Source: Candidatus Thiodiazotropha sp. (ex Myrtea sp. 'scaly one' KF741663) (GTDB lineage Bacteria; Pseudomonadota; Gammaproteobacteria; Chromatiales; Chromatiaceae). From it: a stretch of 64,000 bases of DNA. The notes beneath the pieces were generated by a model. It did no database searches. It saw only the letters and a list, made by a program, of their open reading frames with translations, and was not told the origin of the DNA. The DNA lies in the NCBI GenBank assembly GCA_025655555.1, contig JAHXIQ010000002.1, forward strand, positions 620,001 through 684,000, given 5' to 3'. Numbering within the stretch: the stretch's first letter is position 1; every line of letters starts with the position of its first letter. The translations under genes were made by a program, and so were the position numbers. Of this stretch, positions 1-7,672 are shown piece by piece.

Positions 1-2
1 CA

Positions 3-221
3 GTTTCCACCATGCATGTGCACCTGGACCATGATGACTGCCTGGAAACCGTGGTGGTGAATGGACCGACCGCTCAGGTGAGGGCATTTGCCGAAGAGGT
101 CATCGCCCGTCCCGGTGTCAGGCATGGGCAGCTGCACCTGATCCCGGTGGAGGCGGAACATGCGACCCATGAGCATGGTCATGGCAAGCGCCGCCATCTC
201 CACCGGACGCCGCGTACCTGA
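3..221 (+). CDS. nikR: NikR nickel-responsive regulator, C-terminal part (5' end outside window)
   Basis: This is the tail of a nickel-responsive repressor; the open frame runs off the left edge of the window. The visible 'STMHVHLDHDDCLE' matches the C-terminal ACT-like metal-binding domain of NikR, whose high-affinity nickel site uses His residues and the Cys of the HxHxDH...C motif, all present here. 'PGVRHGQLHLIP' is the family's usual last strand. A His-rich extension (HATHEHGHGKRRHLH) follows the domain. The N-terminal ribbon-helix-helix DNA-binding part is not in the window. The next genes on the same strand are a nickel importer, which NikR would normally repress when nickel is plentiful. 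Product assignment is firm; its exact targets are inferred. Confidence 0.9.
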   Translation, partial: VSTMHVHLDHDDCLETVVVNGPTAQVRAFAEEVIARPGVRHGQLHLIPVEAEHATHEHGHGKRRHLHRTPRT

Positions 222-312
222 CAAAGACATCATTCTGTAGAGAATACGCGTTCAACCTTGCGCACCAACCCGTGGTTGCGGTGGTGTTGTATGGAGACTA
301 CACTGAGTAAAG

Positions 313-340
313 TTCATAAGTTTTTAAAAAACTTCATACG
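313..340 (+). promoter_or_regulatory. Possible operator ahead of the nickel importer operon
   Basis: Two near-identical octamers, TTCATAAG (313-320) and TTCATACG (333-340), lie 20 bp apart and flank an AT-rich imperfect palindrome (318-334). They sit 29 bp upstream of the nikM start, just after nikR ends. TCATAC is a half-site of the E. coli NikR operator, but the required opposite half GTATGA at 16 bp spacing is absent, so NikR binding is only a guess. Confidence 0.3.
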
Positions 341-368
341 TCAGTGAAAGATCCTCAGGCGAACACAG

Positions 369-980
369 ATGGCCCACATTCCTGATGGCGTGCTGACAGC
401 GCCGGTCCTGATTGGCGGGGCATTGACCACCGTAGCTGCCCTGACTGTTGCTCTGCGCCGACTCGACAGCGAGCGTATTCCCCAAGTCGCAGTACTATCT
501 GCAGCATTTTTTGTCTCTTCACTGGTGAGTATTCCTGTCGGGCCGGGAAGCGTTCATCTATTACTCAACGGTCTGATGGGAGCGATGCTGGGTTGGGCGG
601 CAGTGCCGGCCATTCTGGTTGCACTGGTGCTGCAGGCTATCTTCTTCGGCTATGGCGGTCTGGTGGTGCTTGGGGTGAATTGCATAAACATGGTGCTGCC
701 GGCACTGATTTGTGCAGCACTTTTTGGCAGGCGCTTACGGGATGTGGACTCTCAAAATGGATTTATTCTGGGATTTCTCGCCGGTGGCTTGGGGGTTCTG
801 TTGACAGGGTTTATGGTGGCGTCATCCATTGCCTTCAGTAATCCGGACTATCTGCCGGCAGCCAAGGTGATGCTCTTTACCTATCTGCCATTGATGATTG
901 TGGAAGCGGTGGTCACGGGTGCAGCGATTGGTTTTGCACGACGTGTGGCACCTGAATTGTTGTTTTTGCCGGAGCGTTAG
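369..980 (+). CDS. nikM: Nickel (or cobalt) ECF transporter substrate-binding membrane subunit NikM/CbiM
   Basis: This is the integral-membrane, metal-selecting subunit of a group-I ECF transporter for Ni2+ or Co2+. It has 203 residues and about six hydrophobic segments. It opens with 'MAHIPDG', the family's N-terminal metal motif (usually MHIPDG). Removal of the initiator Met, expected before Ala, would leave His at mature position 2, where NikM/CbiM places its metal-binding His. 'GPGSVHLLLNGLMGAMLGW' carries the second conserved His. It is the first gene of a tightly coupled operon whose next start codon lies one base after this stop. The nikR fragment upstream, NikL downstream and a His-rich ATPase tail favour nickel over cobalt, but sequence alone does not prove the metal. 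Confidence 0.9.
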   Translation: MAHIPDGVLTAPVLIGGALTTVAALTVALRRLDSERIPQVAVLSAAFFVSSLVSIPVGPGSVHLLLNGLMGAMLGWAAVPAILVALVLQAIFFGYGGLVVLGVNCINMVLPALICAALFGRRLRDVDSQNGFILGFLAGGLGVLLTGFMVASSIAFSNPDYLPAAKVMLFTYLPLMIVEAVVTGAAIGFARRVAPELLFLPER

Positions 981-981
981 C

Positions 982-1587
982 GTGGATAAAAAACTGGTAT
1001 TTTTATTGATTGTCATCTTCCTCTCGTTCAGTCCGTCGTTGCCGGCGCATGGTTTAAATTTATTTATTGCTGTTGAGGGCGACACCATTCGTGGCAGGGT
1101 GCATTTCGGTGGTGGGCACGGGGCCTCGGATGCCATCATCACTATCAACGATAGTGAGGGCAATAAACTGGGTCGTCTGACGCCGGACAAAAACGGTGAG
1201 TTTTCCTATGTCGCAACCCAGCGAACGGATCATATGATTGTGGCAGACAGTCGTGAAGGGCACGTGATCAAGCGGTTGGTGAAGGCTGATTCACTCACCA
1301 AGAATCTGCCTCTCCCTGGTTCAATAGAGGCGCAACCTGCAGAAAGGGGAAGCGAGTCATCTACTTCAGGTCCGTTACCAAAGGATTCTGTGATGCCAGG
1401 TGAACAGGAGATTCATCTCATGGTGGAACAGGCCGTGGCGCACCAACTGCTTCCGCTGCGGGAGCAGATGTTGGCGCACGATGAACGTGTGCGGTTACGC
1501 GATATCCTGGGTGGTATCGGTTATATCATCGGGCTTGCGGGTTTGGGTCTCTGGTGGCGGGGACGTCGGCCTGTGAAGCAAGGATGA
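982..1587 (+). CDS. nikL: NikL-type additional component of the nickel ECF transporter
   Basis: This small periplasm-facing component replaces CbiN in many nickel ECF importers. I place the start at GTG 982, one base after the nikM stop; the frame is open further upstream but that part overlaps nikM and has no signal sequence. From this start the protein has an N-terminal hydrophobic signal/anchor (about residues 4-20), an immunoglobulin-like carboxypeptidase-regulatory-type domain (about 25-100), a Ser/Pro-rich linker, an amphipathic stretch and a C-terminal membrane helix ('GYIIGLAGLGLWW', about 180-193) ending in Arg/Lys. This layout matches NikL proteins. Its last codon overlaps the nikQ start by four bases (ATGA), indicating translational coupling. 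Confidence 0.75.
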   Translation: MDKKLVFLLIVIFLSFSPSLPAHGLNLFIAVEGDTIRGRVHFGGGHGASDAIITINDSEGNKLGRLTPDKNGEFSYVATQRTDHMIVADSREGHVIKRLVKADSLTKNLPLPGSIEAQPAERGSESSTSGPLPKDSVMPGEQEIHLMVEQAVAHQLLPLREQMLAHDERVRLRDILGGIGYIIGLAGLGLWWRGRRPVKQG

Positions 1588-2345
1588 GTATGGAGCTTCT
1601 TGTCGTATCGGGCAGACCAGGGAATTGGATCTCCCTGCGCGATCCCCGCCTTAGAATTCTCATCGCGCTTGGATTCGCGCTGACTATAGTTAGCCTCAGA
1701 CAGGTCCCGCTACTGTTGTTGGCATTATTTTTTTCCGTTGCACTTGTCCTTTCAACCGGCCTGTCCCCAAGTCGTATTTTCAGGCGCTTGCTGGTCCTGG
1801 AAGGCTTCATGCTTGTACTGTTGCTCCTGCTGCCATTCAGTGTACCGGGTGAGGCCTGGTTTCGACTGGGTCCGATGACAGCCACTTGGGAGGGATTTCA
1901 ACAGGCAATTGTTATCCTGCTGAGGGCGAATGCGATCGTACTCGCCTTGCTGGCCCTCGTAGGCACGTTGGAGCCCGTGGTGCTGGGACATGCACTGTCC
2001 CGTCTGGGGGTGCCTGACAAACTGGCGCATCTTTTTCTCTTCACCGTACGCTATCTTGGATTGCTACACGATGAATACCGGCGATTGCACAAAGCAATGC
2101 TCACCCGTGGCTTTGTGGCGAGAGGTAATCTTCACACTTGGCGTTCCCTGGGTTGGTTGGTGGGAATGCTGCTGGTGCGTAGCCTGGAACGCTCCCAGCG
2201 AATTGTCGCCGCGATGAAGTGTCGGGGCTTCAATGGCAGGTTTTATCTACTGGATGGCCAACACTGGCATTGGGCCGACAGTCTATATGCCCTGATAACA
2301 GTCACTGTTCTGTCTGTACTGCTGTTACTGGATAGGGTGACCTGA
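1584..2345 (+). CDS. nikQ: ECF transporter transmembrane coupling subunit NikQ/CbiQ
   Basis: This is the T-component that links the ATPase to the metal-binding subunit. The start is ATG 1584, overlapping the nikL stop; the frame extends 30 bases upstream but only as overlap. The 253-residue product has several N-terminal membrane helices and, in its C-terminal half, two cytoplasmic ATPase-coupling motifs of the CbiQ 'A-x-x-x-RG' type: 'AMLTRGF' and 'AMKCRGF'. These are diagnostic for EcfT/CbiQ proteins. The stop TGA shares its A with the ATG of the ATPase gene (TGATG), so translation is coupled. Nickel rather than cobalt is inferred from the neighbours. Confidence 0.9.
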   Translation: MSMELLVVSGRPGNWISLRDPRLRILIALGFALTIVSLRQVPLLLLALFFSVALVLSTGLSPSRIFRRLLVLEGFMLVLLLLLPFSVPGEAWFRLGPMTATWEGFQQAIVILLRANAIVLALLALVGTLEPVVLGHALSRLGVPDKLAHLFLFTVRYLGLLHDEYRRLHKAMLTRGFVARGNLHTWRSLGWLVGMLLVRSLERSQRIVAAMKCRGFNGRFYLLDGQHWHWADSLYALITVTVLSVLLLLDRVT

Positions 2346-3118
2346 TGGCGCCCCTCTTTTCTCTCGAGAAGGTCAGCTTCGGTTATCCAGCACATCCGGT
2401 ATTGCGCGAGGTTGGGTTCAATCTGCATCCAAGGGAGCGTGTGGCACTGGTGGGAGCCAACGGTGCGGGTAAATCCACGCTGCTGCACTTACTGGTCGGC
2501 CTCTGCCTGCCCAGTGATGGGACAGTTATCGCATTTGGGAAATCGCGCAAGACAGAGAAGTCGTTTCGCGAGGTTCGTCTGCGTACCGGCCTGCTATTTC
2601 AGGATCCGGATGATCAGTTGTTTAGTCCCACCGTGCTGGAAGACGTGGTCTTCGGACCACGGAATCAGGGCAAGTCCCAACAAGAGGCGCTGGAGATTGC
2701 CCATAAAACACTGCGTACTCTCGGTCTCGACGGTCTTGGTCATCGTGTCACGCATAAGCTCTCCGGTGGAGAGAAAAGACTGGTGTCGCTGGCTACCGTA
2801 TTAGCCATGCAACCGGATGTGTTACTGCTGGACGAACCTACCAACGGTCTGGATGAAAAGACTGAGCAACGGCTGATCGAACATCTCGAGAGCCTGACTC
2901 AAGCCATCGTCTTCGTCTCTCATGATCGTCGTTTTGTCGAGCGGTTGGCCACACGCGCAGTGGTTCTGCAGGACGGTACGCTGCAGGATGCCGTTCTGCA
3001 CAGCCACCCACACAGCCATACCCATTCCCACCTGCATATTCATGCTGTTGATGAGGTGAAGCACGGTCATCAGGCAAAAAATATTCCGCCAGAGCATGGT
3101 GATCATCAACACGATTGA
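2345..3118 (+). CDS. nikO: ECF transporter ATPase NikO/CbiO with His-rich tail
   Basis: This ABC ATPase powers the nickel/cobalt importer. Walker A 'GANGAGKST' is at residues 37-45, the signature 'LSGGEKR' near 139, and Walker B 'VLLLDEPT' near 159, followed by 'FVSHDRR' with the switch His. All catalytic motifs are intact. From about residue 219 the protein carries an extra tail with His at nearly every second position (HSHPHSHTHSHLHIH) and more His to the end; this is not part of the usual ATPase fold and probably binds or buffers metal. It is the last gene of the overlapping nikMLQO set. The tail and the nikR neighbour support nickel. Confidence 0.92.
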   Translation: MAPLFSLEKVSFGYPAHPVLREVGFNLHPRERVALVGANGAGKSTLLHLLVGLCLPSDGTVIAFGKSRKTEKSFREVRLRTGLLFQDPDDQLFSPTVLEDVVFGPRNQGKSQQEALEIAHKTLRTLGLDGLGHRVTHKLSGGEKRLVSLATVLAMQPDVLLLDEPTNGLDEKTEQRLIEHLESLTQAIVFVSHDRRFVERLATRAVVLQDGTLQDAVLHSHPHSHTHSHLHIHAVDEVKHGHQAKNIPPEHGDHQHD

Positions 3119-3202
3119 TTGTGTAACTTTTGCTACATAACCCGGCGGGTGTTGCGGTTAGTCTGTCTTCACTGATTCCTTAGTCATATTCAGGAGATCA
3201 AG

Positions 3203-3508
3203 ATGAAACCGATGAAATTCTTTATCGATACTCACAACAGTGCCAGCGATACCTTTCCAGCGGGACTGACGCCTGAGCAGTTCGAAAGCTTTTTCGCCGG
3301 CTATGAACAGGCCTGTTATGAAGAGGAGGTCGTCCCCCTGCGGGTGCATGTCGGCTATGGAGAGGGACGTGCATTCTGCTTCACCATGGCACCGGATGCC
3401 GAAGCGGTTAGACGCGCCCACGAGAAGGTTGGTCTGCCCTTCGAGACAATTACCGAAGTGACCACGGCCACACCGGGCGATACCTTCTTCAGACGTTCCG
3501 CCGCATAG
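3203..3508 (+). CDS. DUF4242-family small protein, probable nickel-binding
   Basis: The 101-residue protein matches the DUF4242 fold: an N-terminal strand 'MKFFIDTH', a helix after 'GLTPEQFESF', a central 'VHVGYGEGRAFCFTMAPDAEA', and a second helix 'VRRAHEKVGLPFETITEV'. The Streptomyces member SCO4226 of this family is reported as a nickel-binding protein with a ferredoxin-like fold, so its place directly behind a nickel importer is suggestive. The start at 3203 has a good ribosome site (CAGGAGATCAAG); a second ATG three codons on is also possible. It is separated from nikO by 84 bp and followed by a terminator, so it closes the nickel block. The role (storage, delivery or sensing) is inferred. 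Confidence 0.7.
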   Translation: MKPMKFFIDTHNSASDTFPAGLTPEQFESFFAGYEQACYEEEVVPLRVHVGYGEGRAFCFTMAPDAEAVRRAHEKVGLPFETITEVTTATPGDTFFRRSAA

Positions 3509-3527
3509 GTGCTTCCGGTTTTGGGGC

Positions 3528-3584
3528 CGGTATGGGGAGACGGTAGTCCGCTTGGCTACCTGCTCCCCATGCCGACTATTTTTT
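3528..3584 (+). terminator. Rho-independent terminator after the nickel block
   Basis: A long hairpin has arms CGGTATGGGGAG (3528-3539) and CTCCCCATGCCG (3563-3574), pairing with one G-T, plus an inner GGTAG/CTACC. It is followed by a run of six T (3579-3584). It lies 20 bp past the DUF4242 stop. Confidence 0.85.
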
Positions 3585-3619
3585 GGCTCAATAAGTCTAA
3601 GTAGGCTTGGTGGAAGCAG

Positions 3620-5047
3620 GTGGCAACAATGATTCTCGGAAGCATGAACCTGTTCGTGGTGGCCGCCATCACCCTGCTGGTGGGTGTGGCCGTCACCGTG
3701 GCGATGGTTCGCTACGACCTCGGTCCCAAAGGGCGGCTGGCGAGGGGTGGTCAATGGCTGCTTGCCACGGCGCTGGGTACAGGGGTTCTGGCTTTTGCCA
3801 TCAAGCTGGTGTTGATCGTTACGATCGCCAATTTACCCGAGATGATGATAGCGCCACTGATTGAAAAAGCGCCGATAGAGCGGCAGGTATCGGTCAGGGA
3901 TCCGCTTGATGGCTTGCTGGCATCATCTCGCTTCCGCTGGCAGCCCGTTTCAATGGAGACAGCGGGTTCCGATAAGTTGCCAGAAGAGGTATCGAATCCT
4001 GCTACCTATATCTGGCAGACACTGCCTGATCAGGCGCCGGCACCACCCGATAATCCCACCACACCGGCAAAGGTTGCCCTGGGGCGGATGCTCTTCTTCG
4101 ATGCCAATTTGTCGCATGACGGCACGCTCTCCTGTAGTTCTTGTCATGATGTCAACGGAGGTAGCGGTGATGATGGCAGTCCGGCCTCTGTGGGTATTGA
4201 GGGACAAATGGGCGGACGAAATGCCCCCACAGTCTGGAATGCGGCTTTTCAATCACGACTCTTCTGGGATGGCCGCGCCACCTCACTGGAAGAGCAGGCC
4301 AAGGGTCCACTGGTGAATCCGTTGGAGATGGGCATGCCGTCGCTGGCGTTGGTAGAGACCCGCGTTCGTCAGAATCCGGAATACCGTGAAGCATTCGACG
4401 GGGCATTCGGTGAAGGTCAGCCTATCACTATCGATCGCATTGCCCAGGCGATTGCTGCCTACGAGCGCACGCTGATTACAACCGACTCTCCTTACGATCG
4501 TTTTGTGCGGGGTGATCTCGATGCGCTGAGTCCATCACAACTGCGTGGTATGTCGCTGTTTCAGCGAGTGGGTTGCGTGCAGTGCCACTATGGGCCCAAT
4601 TTCAGCGGCGCCAGTCTGTTCGATGCGCGCACGCCTTTTCGTATCTTCCCTGTCTATCCCACACCCTATGAGACCCGCTACAGATTGACTGAGGATAGCG
4701 GTGCATCATCAGCGGGTAGTGGTCGCGGTAGCTGGCGCGTACCCTCATTGAGGAATGTGGCGCTGACCGGACCATGGTTGCACAACGGTTCAGTGACTGA
4801 TCTGACAGAAGTGGTCCGCATCATGTCGAGTGTGCAGTTGGGCTATACCGGCCACTATCTGGTCTGGTCCGACAGCCATAAGGTCATGACTGAGTTGAAG
4901 GGTCCCCTTTTGGATGATGAGAGTGTGAAGGATCTTGTGGCTTTTCTGCATGCGCTGAGTAGTGATGAGCTCGTCAAGCGTATAGCCCGTAAAGAAGAGA
5001 AGTCGTACCCGGAAAATGACCCAATGACTATCGGACTTAACCTGTAG
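3620..5047 (+). CDS. Membrane-anchored dihaem cytochrome c peroxidase (CcpA/MauG family)
   Basis: This is a periplasmic dihaem protein likely to reduce hydrogen peroxide with electrons from the c-type cytochrome pool. There are two haem-attachment motifs: CSSCH near residue 172 and CVQCH near 319. The text around them ('LGRMLFFDANLSHDGTLSC', 'RNAPTVWNAAF', 'LFWDGRA', 'VPSLRNVALTGPWLHNGS') is typical of bacterial di-haem peroxidases. Unlike classical soluble CcpA (about 320-350 residues after the signal), this 475-residue form begins with two hydrophobic segments (about 5-27 and 45-70) and a linker of about 60 residues, so it is probably tethered to the inner membrane. Start is GTG 3620 or ATG 3629. 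A Crp/Fnr regulator follows on the same strand. Confidence 0.85.
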   Translation: MATMILGSMNLFVVAAITLLVGVAVTVAMVRYDLGPKGRLARGGQWLLATALGTGVLAFAIKLVLIVTIANLPEMMIAPLIEKAPIERQVSVRDPLDGLLASSRFRWQPVSMETAGSDKLPEEVSNPATYIWQTLPDQAPAPPDNPTTPAKVALGRMLFFDANLSHDGTLSCSSCHDVNGGSGDDGSPASVGIEGQMGGRNAPTVWNAAFQSRLFWDGRATSLEEQAKGPLVNPLEMGMPSLALVETRVRQNPEYREAFDGAFGEGQPITIDRIAQAIAAYERTLITTDSPYDRFVRGDLDALSPSQLRGMSLFQRVGCVQCHYGPNFSGASLFDARTPFRIFPVYPTPYETRYRLTEDSGASSAGSGRGSWRVPSLRNVALTGPWLHNGSVTDLTEVVRIMSSVQLGYTGHYLVWSDSHKVMTELKGPLLDDESVKDLVAFLHALSSDELVKRIARKEEKSYPENDPMTIGLNL

Positions 5048-5145
5048 GTTGAGCCTCCTGCGTCGAGGAGATGATTGACCACATGGGCATGATAAGCTGT
5101 AACCCGCGTATAGCAGCAAAGACGCGAAGTGCACAGGAGTCCATC

Positions 5146-5805
5146 ATGACAAGGCCTGAAGCCCATAATCCCCTGTCAGACCTCTCGCCCGCAGGTAGAG
5201 CACTGCTTGAAGGCGGTGTGCAGCACATCAGATTCAACCGTCCCACGTCGGTGATCCATAAGGGCCAACAGGTTTCCGGTGCCTATCTGGTTACCGAGGG
5301 TCAGCTTCGTGTCTTTACCTATACGCCTCAGGGCAGTGAGGCGACACTCTATTTCATCCGGCCGGGGGAGACCTGTGTGCTGGCCCTCAACTGTCTGTTC
5401 AACGATCTGCGCTATCCCGCCTGGGTCGAGACGGATGCCGGTACCTGTGTGGAGATCGTCCCCGGCCCCCTCTATCGCCGGCTCTTCGAGAGCGAATCAA
5501 CGGTGCAGGATCTCACGGTCAAGACCCTCTCCACCCTGGTCTTTCGCCTGATGGACGAACTGGAACAGATCCATGCCTGCACCCTCGATCAGCGTCTGGC
5601 CAATTTTATCTTGAGCAATGTATCGGAGGCCGGTGATCTGCACATGACGCAACAGATGCTGGCGGATCATCTTGGTACAACCCGGGAAGTGGTCGCACGA
5701 CTGATGCAGGGGTTTGTGGCCGAAGGATTGGTCAAGACCCAACGTGGAAAGGTCACTGTGAGAGATGCTAAACGCCTTGCCGGTGTGGTCAAAACGGACA
5801 CCTAG
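5146..5805 (+). CDS. Crp/Fnr-family transcriptional regulator
   Basis: The 219-residue protein has an N-terminal cyclic-nucleotide-binding-type beta-barrel ('VIHKGQQVSGAYLVTEGQLRV', 'GEATLYFIRPGE'-like core) and a C-terminal winged helix-turn-helix ('MTQQMLADHLGTTREVVARLM'). It lacks the N-terminal Cys cluster of FNR, so it is not an obvious Fe-S oxygen sensor; scattered Cys in the sensor domain leave a redox or haem role open. The frame is open from 5071, but ATG 5146 has a strong ribosome site (CACAGGAG) and gives a family-like length. Its position 98 bp behind the peroxidase suggests it controls peroxide or respiratory stress genes, possibly that one. Confidence 0.85.
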   Translation: MTRPEAHNPLSDLSPAGRALLEGGVQHIRFNRPTSVIHKGQQVSGAYLVTEGQLRVFTYTPQGSEATLYFIRPGETCVLALNCLFNDLRYPAWVETDAGTCVEIVPGPLYRRLFESESTVQDLTVKTLSTLVFRLMDELEQIHACTLDQRLANFILSNVSEAGDLHMTQQMLADHLGTTREVVARLMQGFVAEGLVKTQRGKVTVRDAKRLAGVVKTDT

Positions 5806-5923
5806 GTATCCGATATATTGGCTTAACAGGTCCTAATAACTAGCGGCCTGTTGTTGTCAGGATAAAGATATCCCAAGCCAGACCGACATACTTAGAAGGA
5901 TTCTAAGTAGGTTTTTAGGCTGC

Positions 5924-7672
5924 ATGTCATCCCCCCCCACTCACGTTGCAGAGATCTGGCTGGAAAAGCTGTCGCGGCTTGTTAGCGGTGTGGCGTCTGC
6001 TGTGGTGGTTGAAATGCCTGTCACGCAGACGGCAGCGAAGCATGTAACTGCCTGGCCATCCGAGGAGGCGACCGGGGAGTCACTGATTGCCATGGCATCT
6101 CAGGCGGCGACAACGAGACGTCAGTTTGTCAGGGCCGCCGAACAGGGGGATGAGGGTCAGTTCGATCTGCTGGCTGTACCGTTGATCTCTGGAGAGCATG
6201 TCCTGGGCGGTGTGGCTATTCTGCTTACTCATCGGTCTGAGGCAAAACTGAATGCGGCCATGCAGGCGCTTCAGTGGGGAAAACAGTGGTTGGAGCTGTT
6301 GATAGAACGCGCACATGACAGCGGTTCCATATCCCCCGAATGGCTGGGTGATATGACAGGGAAGGAGATATCACCAGACGAACTCGTCAGGCATTTTGCC
6401 AGCCACTTTCAGTGTGATCGTGTCACCCTGGCCATGGGGGATCATCGAAGTCTGGATATTCTGGCAACACACCCCAAAGTTGAAATAAAACGTGAGACCG
6501 GCCTGGTTCGATCCTTCAAAGAGGCAATGTTCGAGGCGATGGATCAGGAGGGTGAGCTGCACTATCCCGCAATGCTGCAGACGGGTGATAAGACGCTGCG
6601 TTTCCATCAGGCACTGTCCGAGCGGATCGGATCCCCGACGCTGCTTACCCTACCCCTTGTGGTTGCCGGTAAAACGGTTGGTGCCCTGTTGCTGGAGCGT
6701 CACCAGGATCAACCGTTCACTGAACCGGAGCGGGAGACATGTTGCCGAATGGCCACCATGGCCGGCGTGATGATGCAGTATCGATATCAGGCTGAGAGGC
6801 CGCTACTTCAGTTGATGGGCGAGCGATTGCGAGAGCGTCTTGGTCTCTGGCTGGGTGCGAACAAGCTGTGGTTGAAAGTCTCGTTGTTGCTTGCGGCTGC
6901 AGTGATCGGTCTGCTCAGTTGGCTTGATGGGGAATACCGTATCGACGCCGAGGCCAGCCTCGAGGGCCGGGTGCAGCGCATGGTGATTGCGCCTTTCGAC
7001 GGTTACCTGAAACTGTCCCATGTCAAGGCGGGGGATAGGGTTGAGCAGGGTGCGGTGCTGTGTGAACTGGATGACCGTGACCTGCAGTTGGAACGGGTCA
7101 AATGGCAGACCCAGTTGGCCAAGCTGGAGAAAGAACAGCGGGAGGCGATGGCAGCCCATGAGCGGGCCAGGGTCGCTATCCTGCATGCCCAACGGCAGCA
7201 GGCTCAGGCGGAGCTCGATCTGGTGGAGAAGAAGCTGGAGCGAAGCATTATCGTTGCGCCTTTGAGCGGTATTGTGGTGAGTGGCGATCTCAGTCAATCC
7301 CTCGGTGCGCCACTGAAGCGGGGGGAGACGCTGTTCAAGGTTGCGCCACTCGACAGTTACCGGGTGATGCTACAGGTGGATGAGCTGGATATCGCAGACG
7401 TACAGCCTGGTCAAGGCGGTAGCCTGATCCTCACCGGTTACCCCCATCTTCGGCATGCCTTTGAAGTGAAGCGCATTCTGCCGCTCTCGACTGCAGAAGA
7501 GGGCAGGCACCTGTTCACGCTGGAGGCGGAGCTGGCCGAATCGGGGCAGAGCCTCCGGCCCGGCATGCAGGGTGTGGCAAAAATCGAGGCGGGTGAGAGA
7601 AGCCTGTTGTGGCTTTCAACCCATCGTTTGGTCGATTGGTTACGCCTGCAACTCTGGGGTTGGTGGGGCTGA
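5924..7672 (+). CDS. GAF-domain HlyD-type membrane fusion protein
   Basis: This is the first gene of the surface-protein operon. Residues 1-310 look like two tandem GAF domains ('FDLLAVPLISGEHVLGGVAIL'; 'TLLTLPLVVAGKTVGALLLE'), which would be cytoplasmic sensors. One membrane helix follows (about 316-334, 'VSLLLAAAVIGLLSW'), then a HlyD-like periplasmic part: lipoyl half ('MVIAPFDGYLKLSHVKAGDRV'), a coiled-coil hairpin rich in Glu, Gln and Arg, the second lipoyl half ('IVAPLSGIVVSGDLS') and a beta-barrel. GAF fused to HlyD is unusual; ordinary adaptors have a short cytoplasmic tail. It ends one base into the next gene (TGATG). I infer that it couples an internal signal to export or assembly of the giant downstream protein. 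The ligand is unknown. Confidence 0.8.
   Translation: MSSPPTHVAEIWLEKLSRLVSGVASAVVVEMPVTQTAAKHVTAWPSEEATGESLIAMASQAATTRRQFVRAAEQGDEGQFDLLAVPLISGEHVLGGVAILLTHRSEAKLNAAMQALQWGKQWLELLIERAHDSGSISPEWLGDMTGKEISPDELVRHFASHFQCDRVTLAMGDHRSLDILATHPKVEIKRETGLVRSFKEAMFEAMDQEGELHYPAMLQTGDKTLRFHQALSERIGSPTLLTLPLVVAGKTVGALLLERHQDQPFTEPERETCCRMATMAGVMMQYRYQAERPLLQLMGERLRERLGLWLGANKLWLKVSLLLAAAVIGLLSWLDGEYRIDAEASLEGRVQRMVIAPFDGYLKLSHVKAGDRVEQGAVLCELDDRDLQLERVKWQTQLAKLEKEQREAMAAHERARVAILHAQRQQAQAELDLVEKKLERSIIVAPLSGIVVSGDLSQSLGAPLKRGETLFKVAPLDSYRVMLQVDELDIADVQPGQGGSLILTGYPHLRHAFEVKRILPLSTAEEGRHLFTLEAELAESGQSLRPGMQGVAKIEAGERSLLWLSTHRLVDWLRLQLWGWWG
5931..5938 (+). repeat. Run of eight C in codons 3-5 of the operon's first gene
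   Basis: The coding sequence reads ATG TCA TCC CCC CCC ACT. A run of eight C this close to the start codon is prone to slippage; gain or loss of one base would abolish the GAF-HlyD protein. Eight is at the low end for known contingency loci. Confidence 0.6.

Noticed and set aside
289-339. E. coli-type NikR operator upstream of nikM
   Set aside because: A TCATAC half-site exists, but GTATGA at the required 16-bp spacing is absent; the GTATGG at 289 is too far and inexact.
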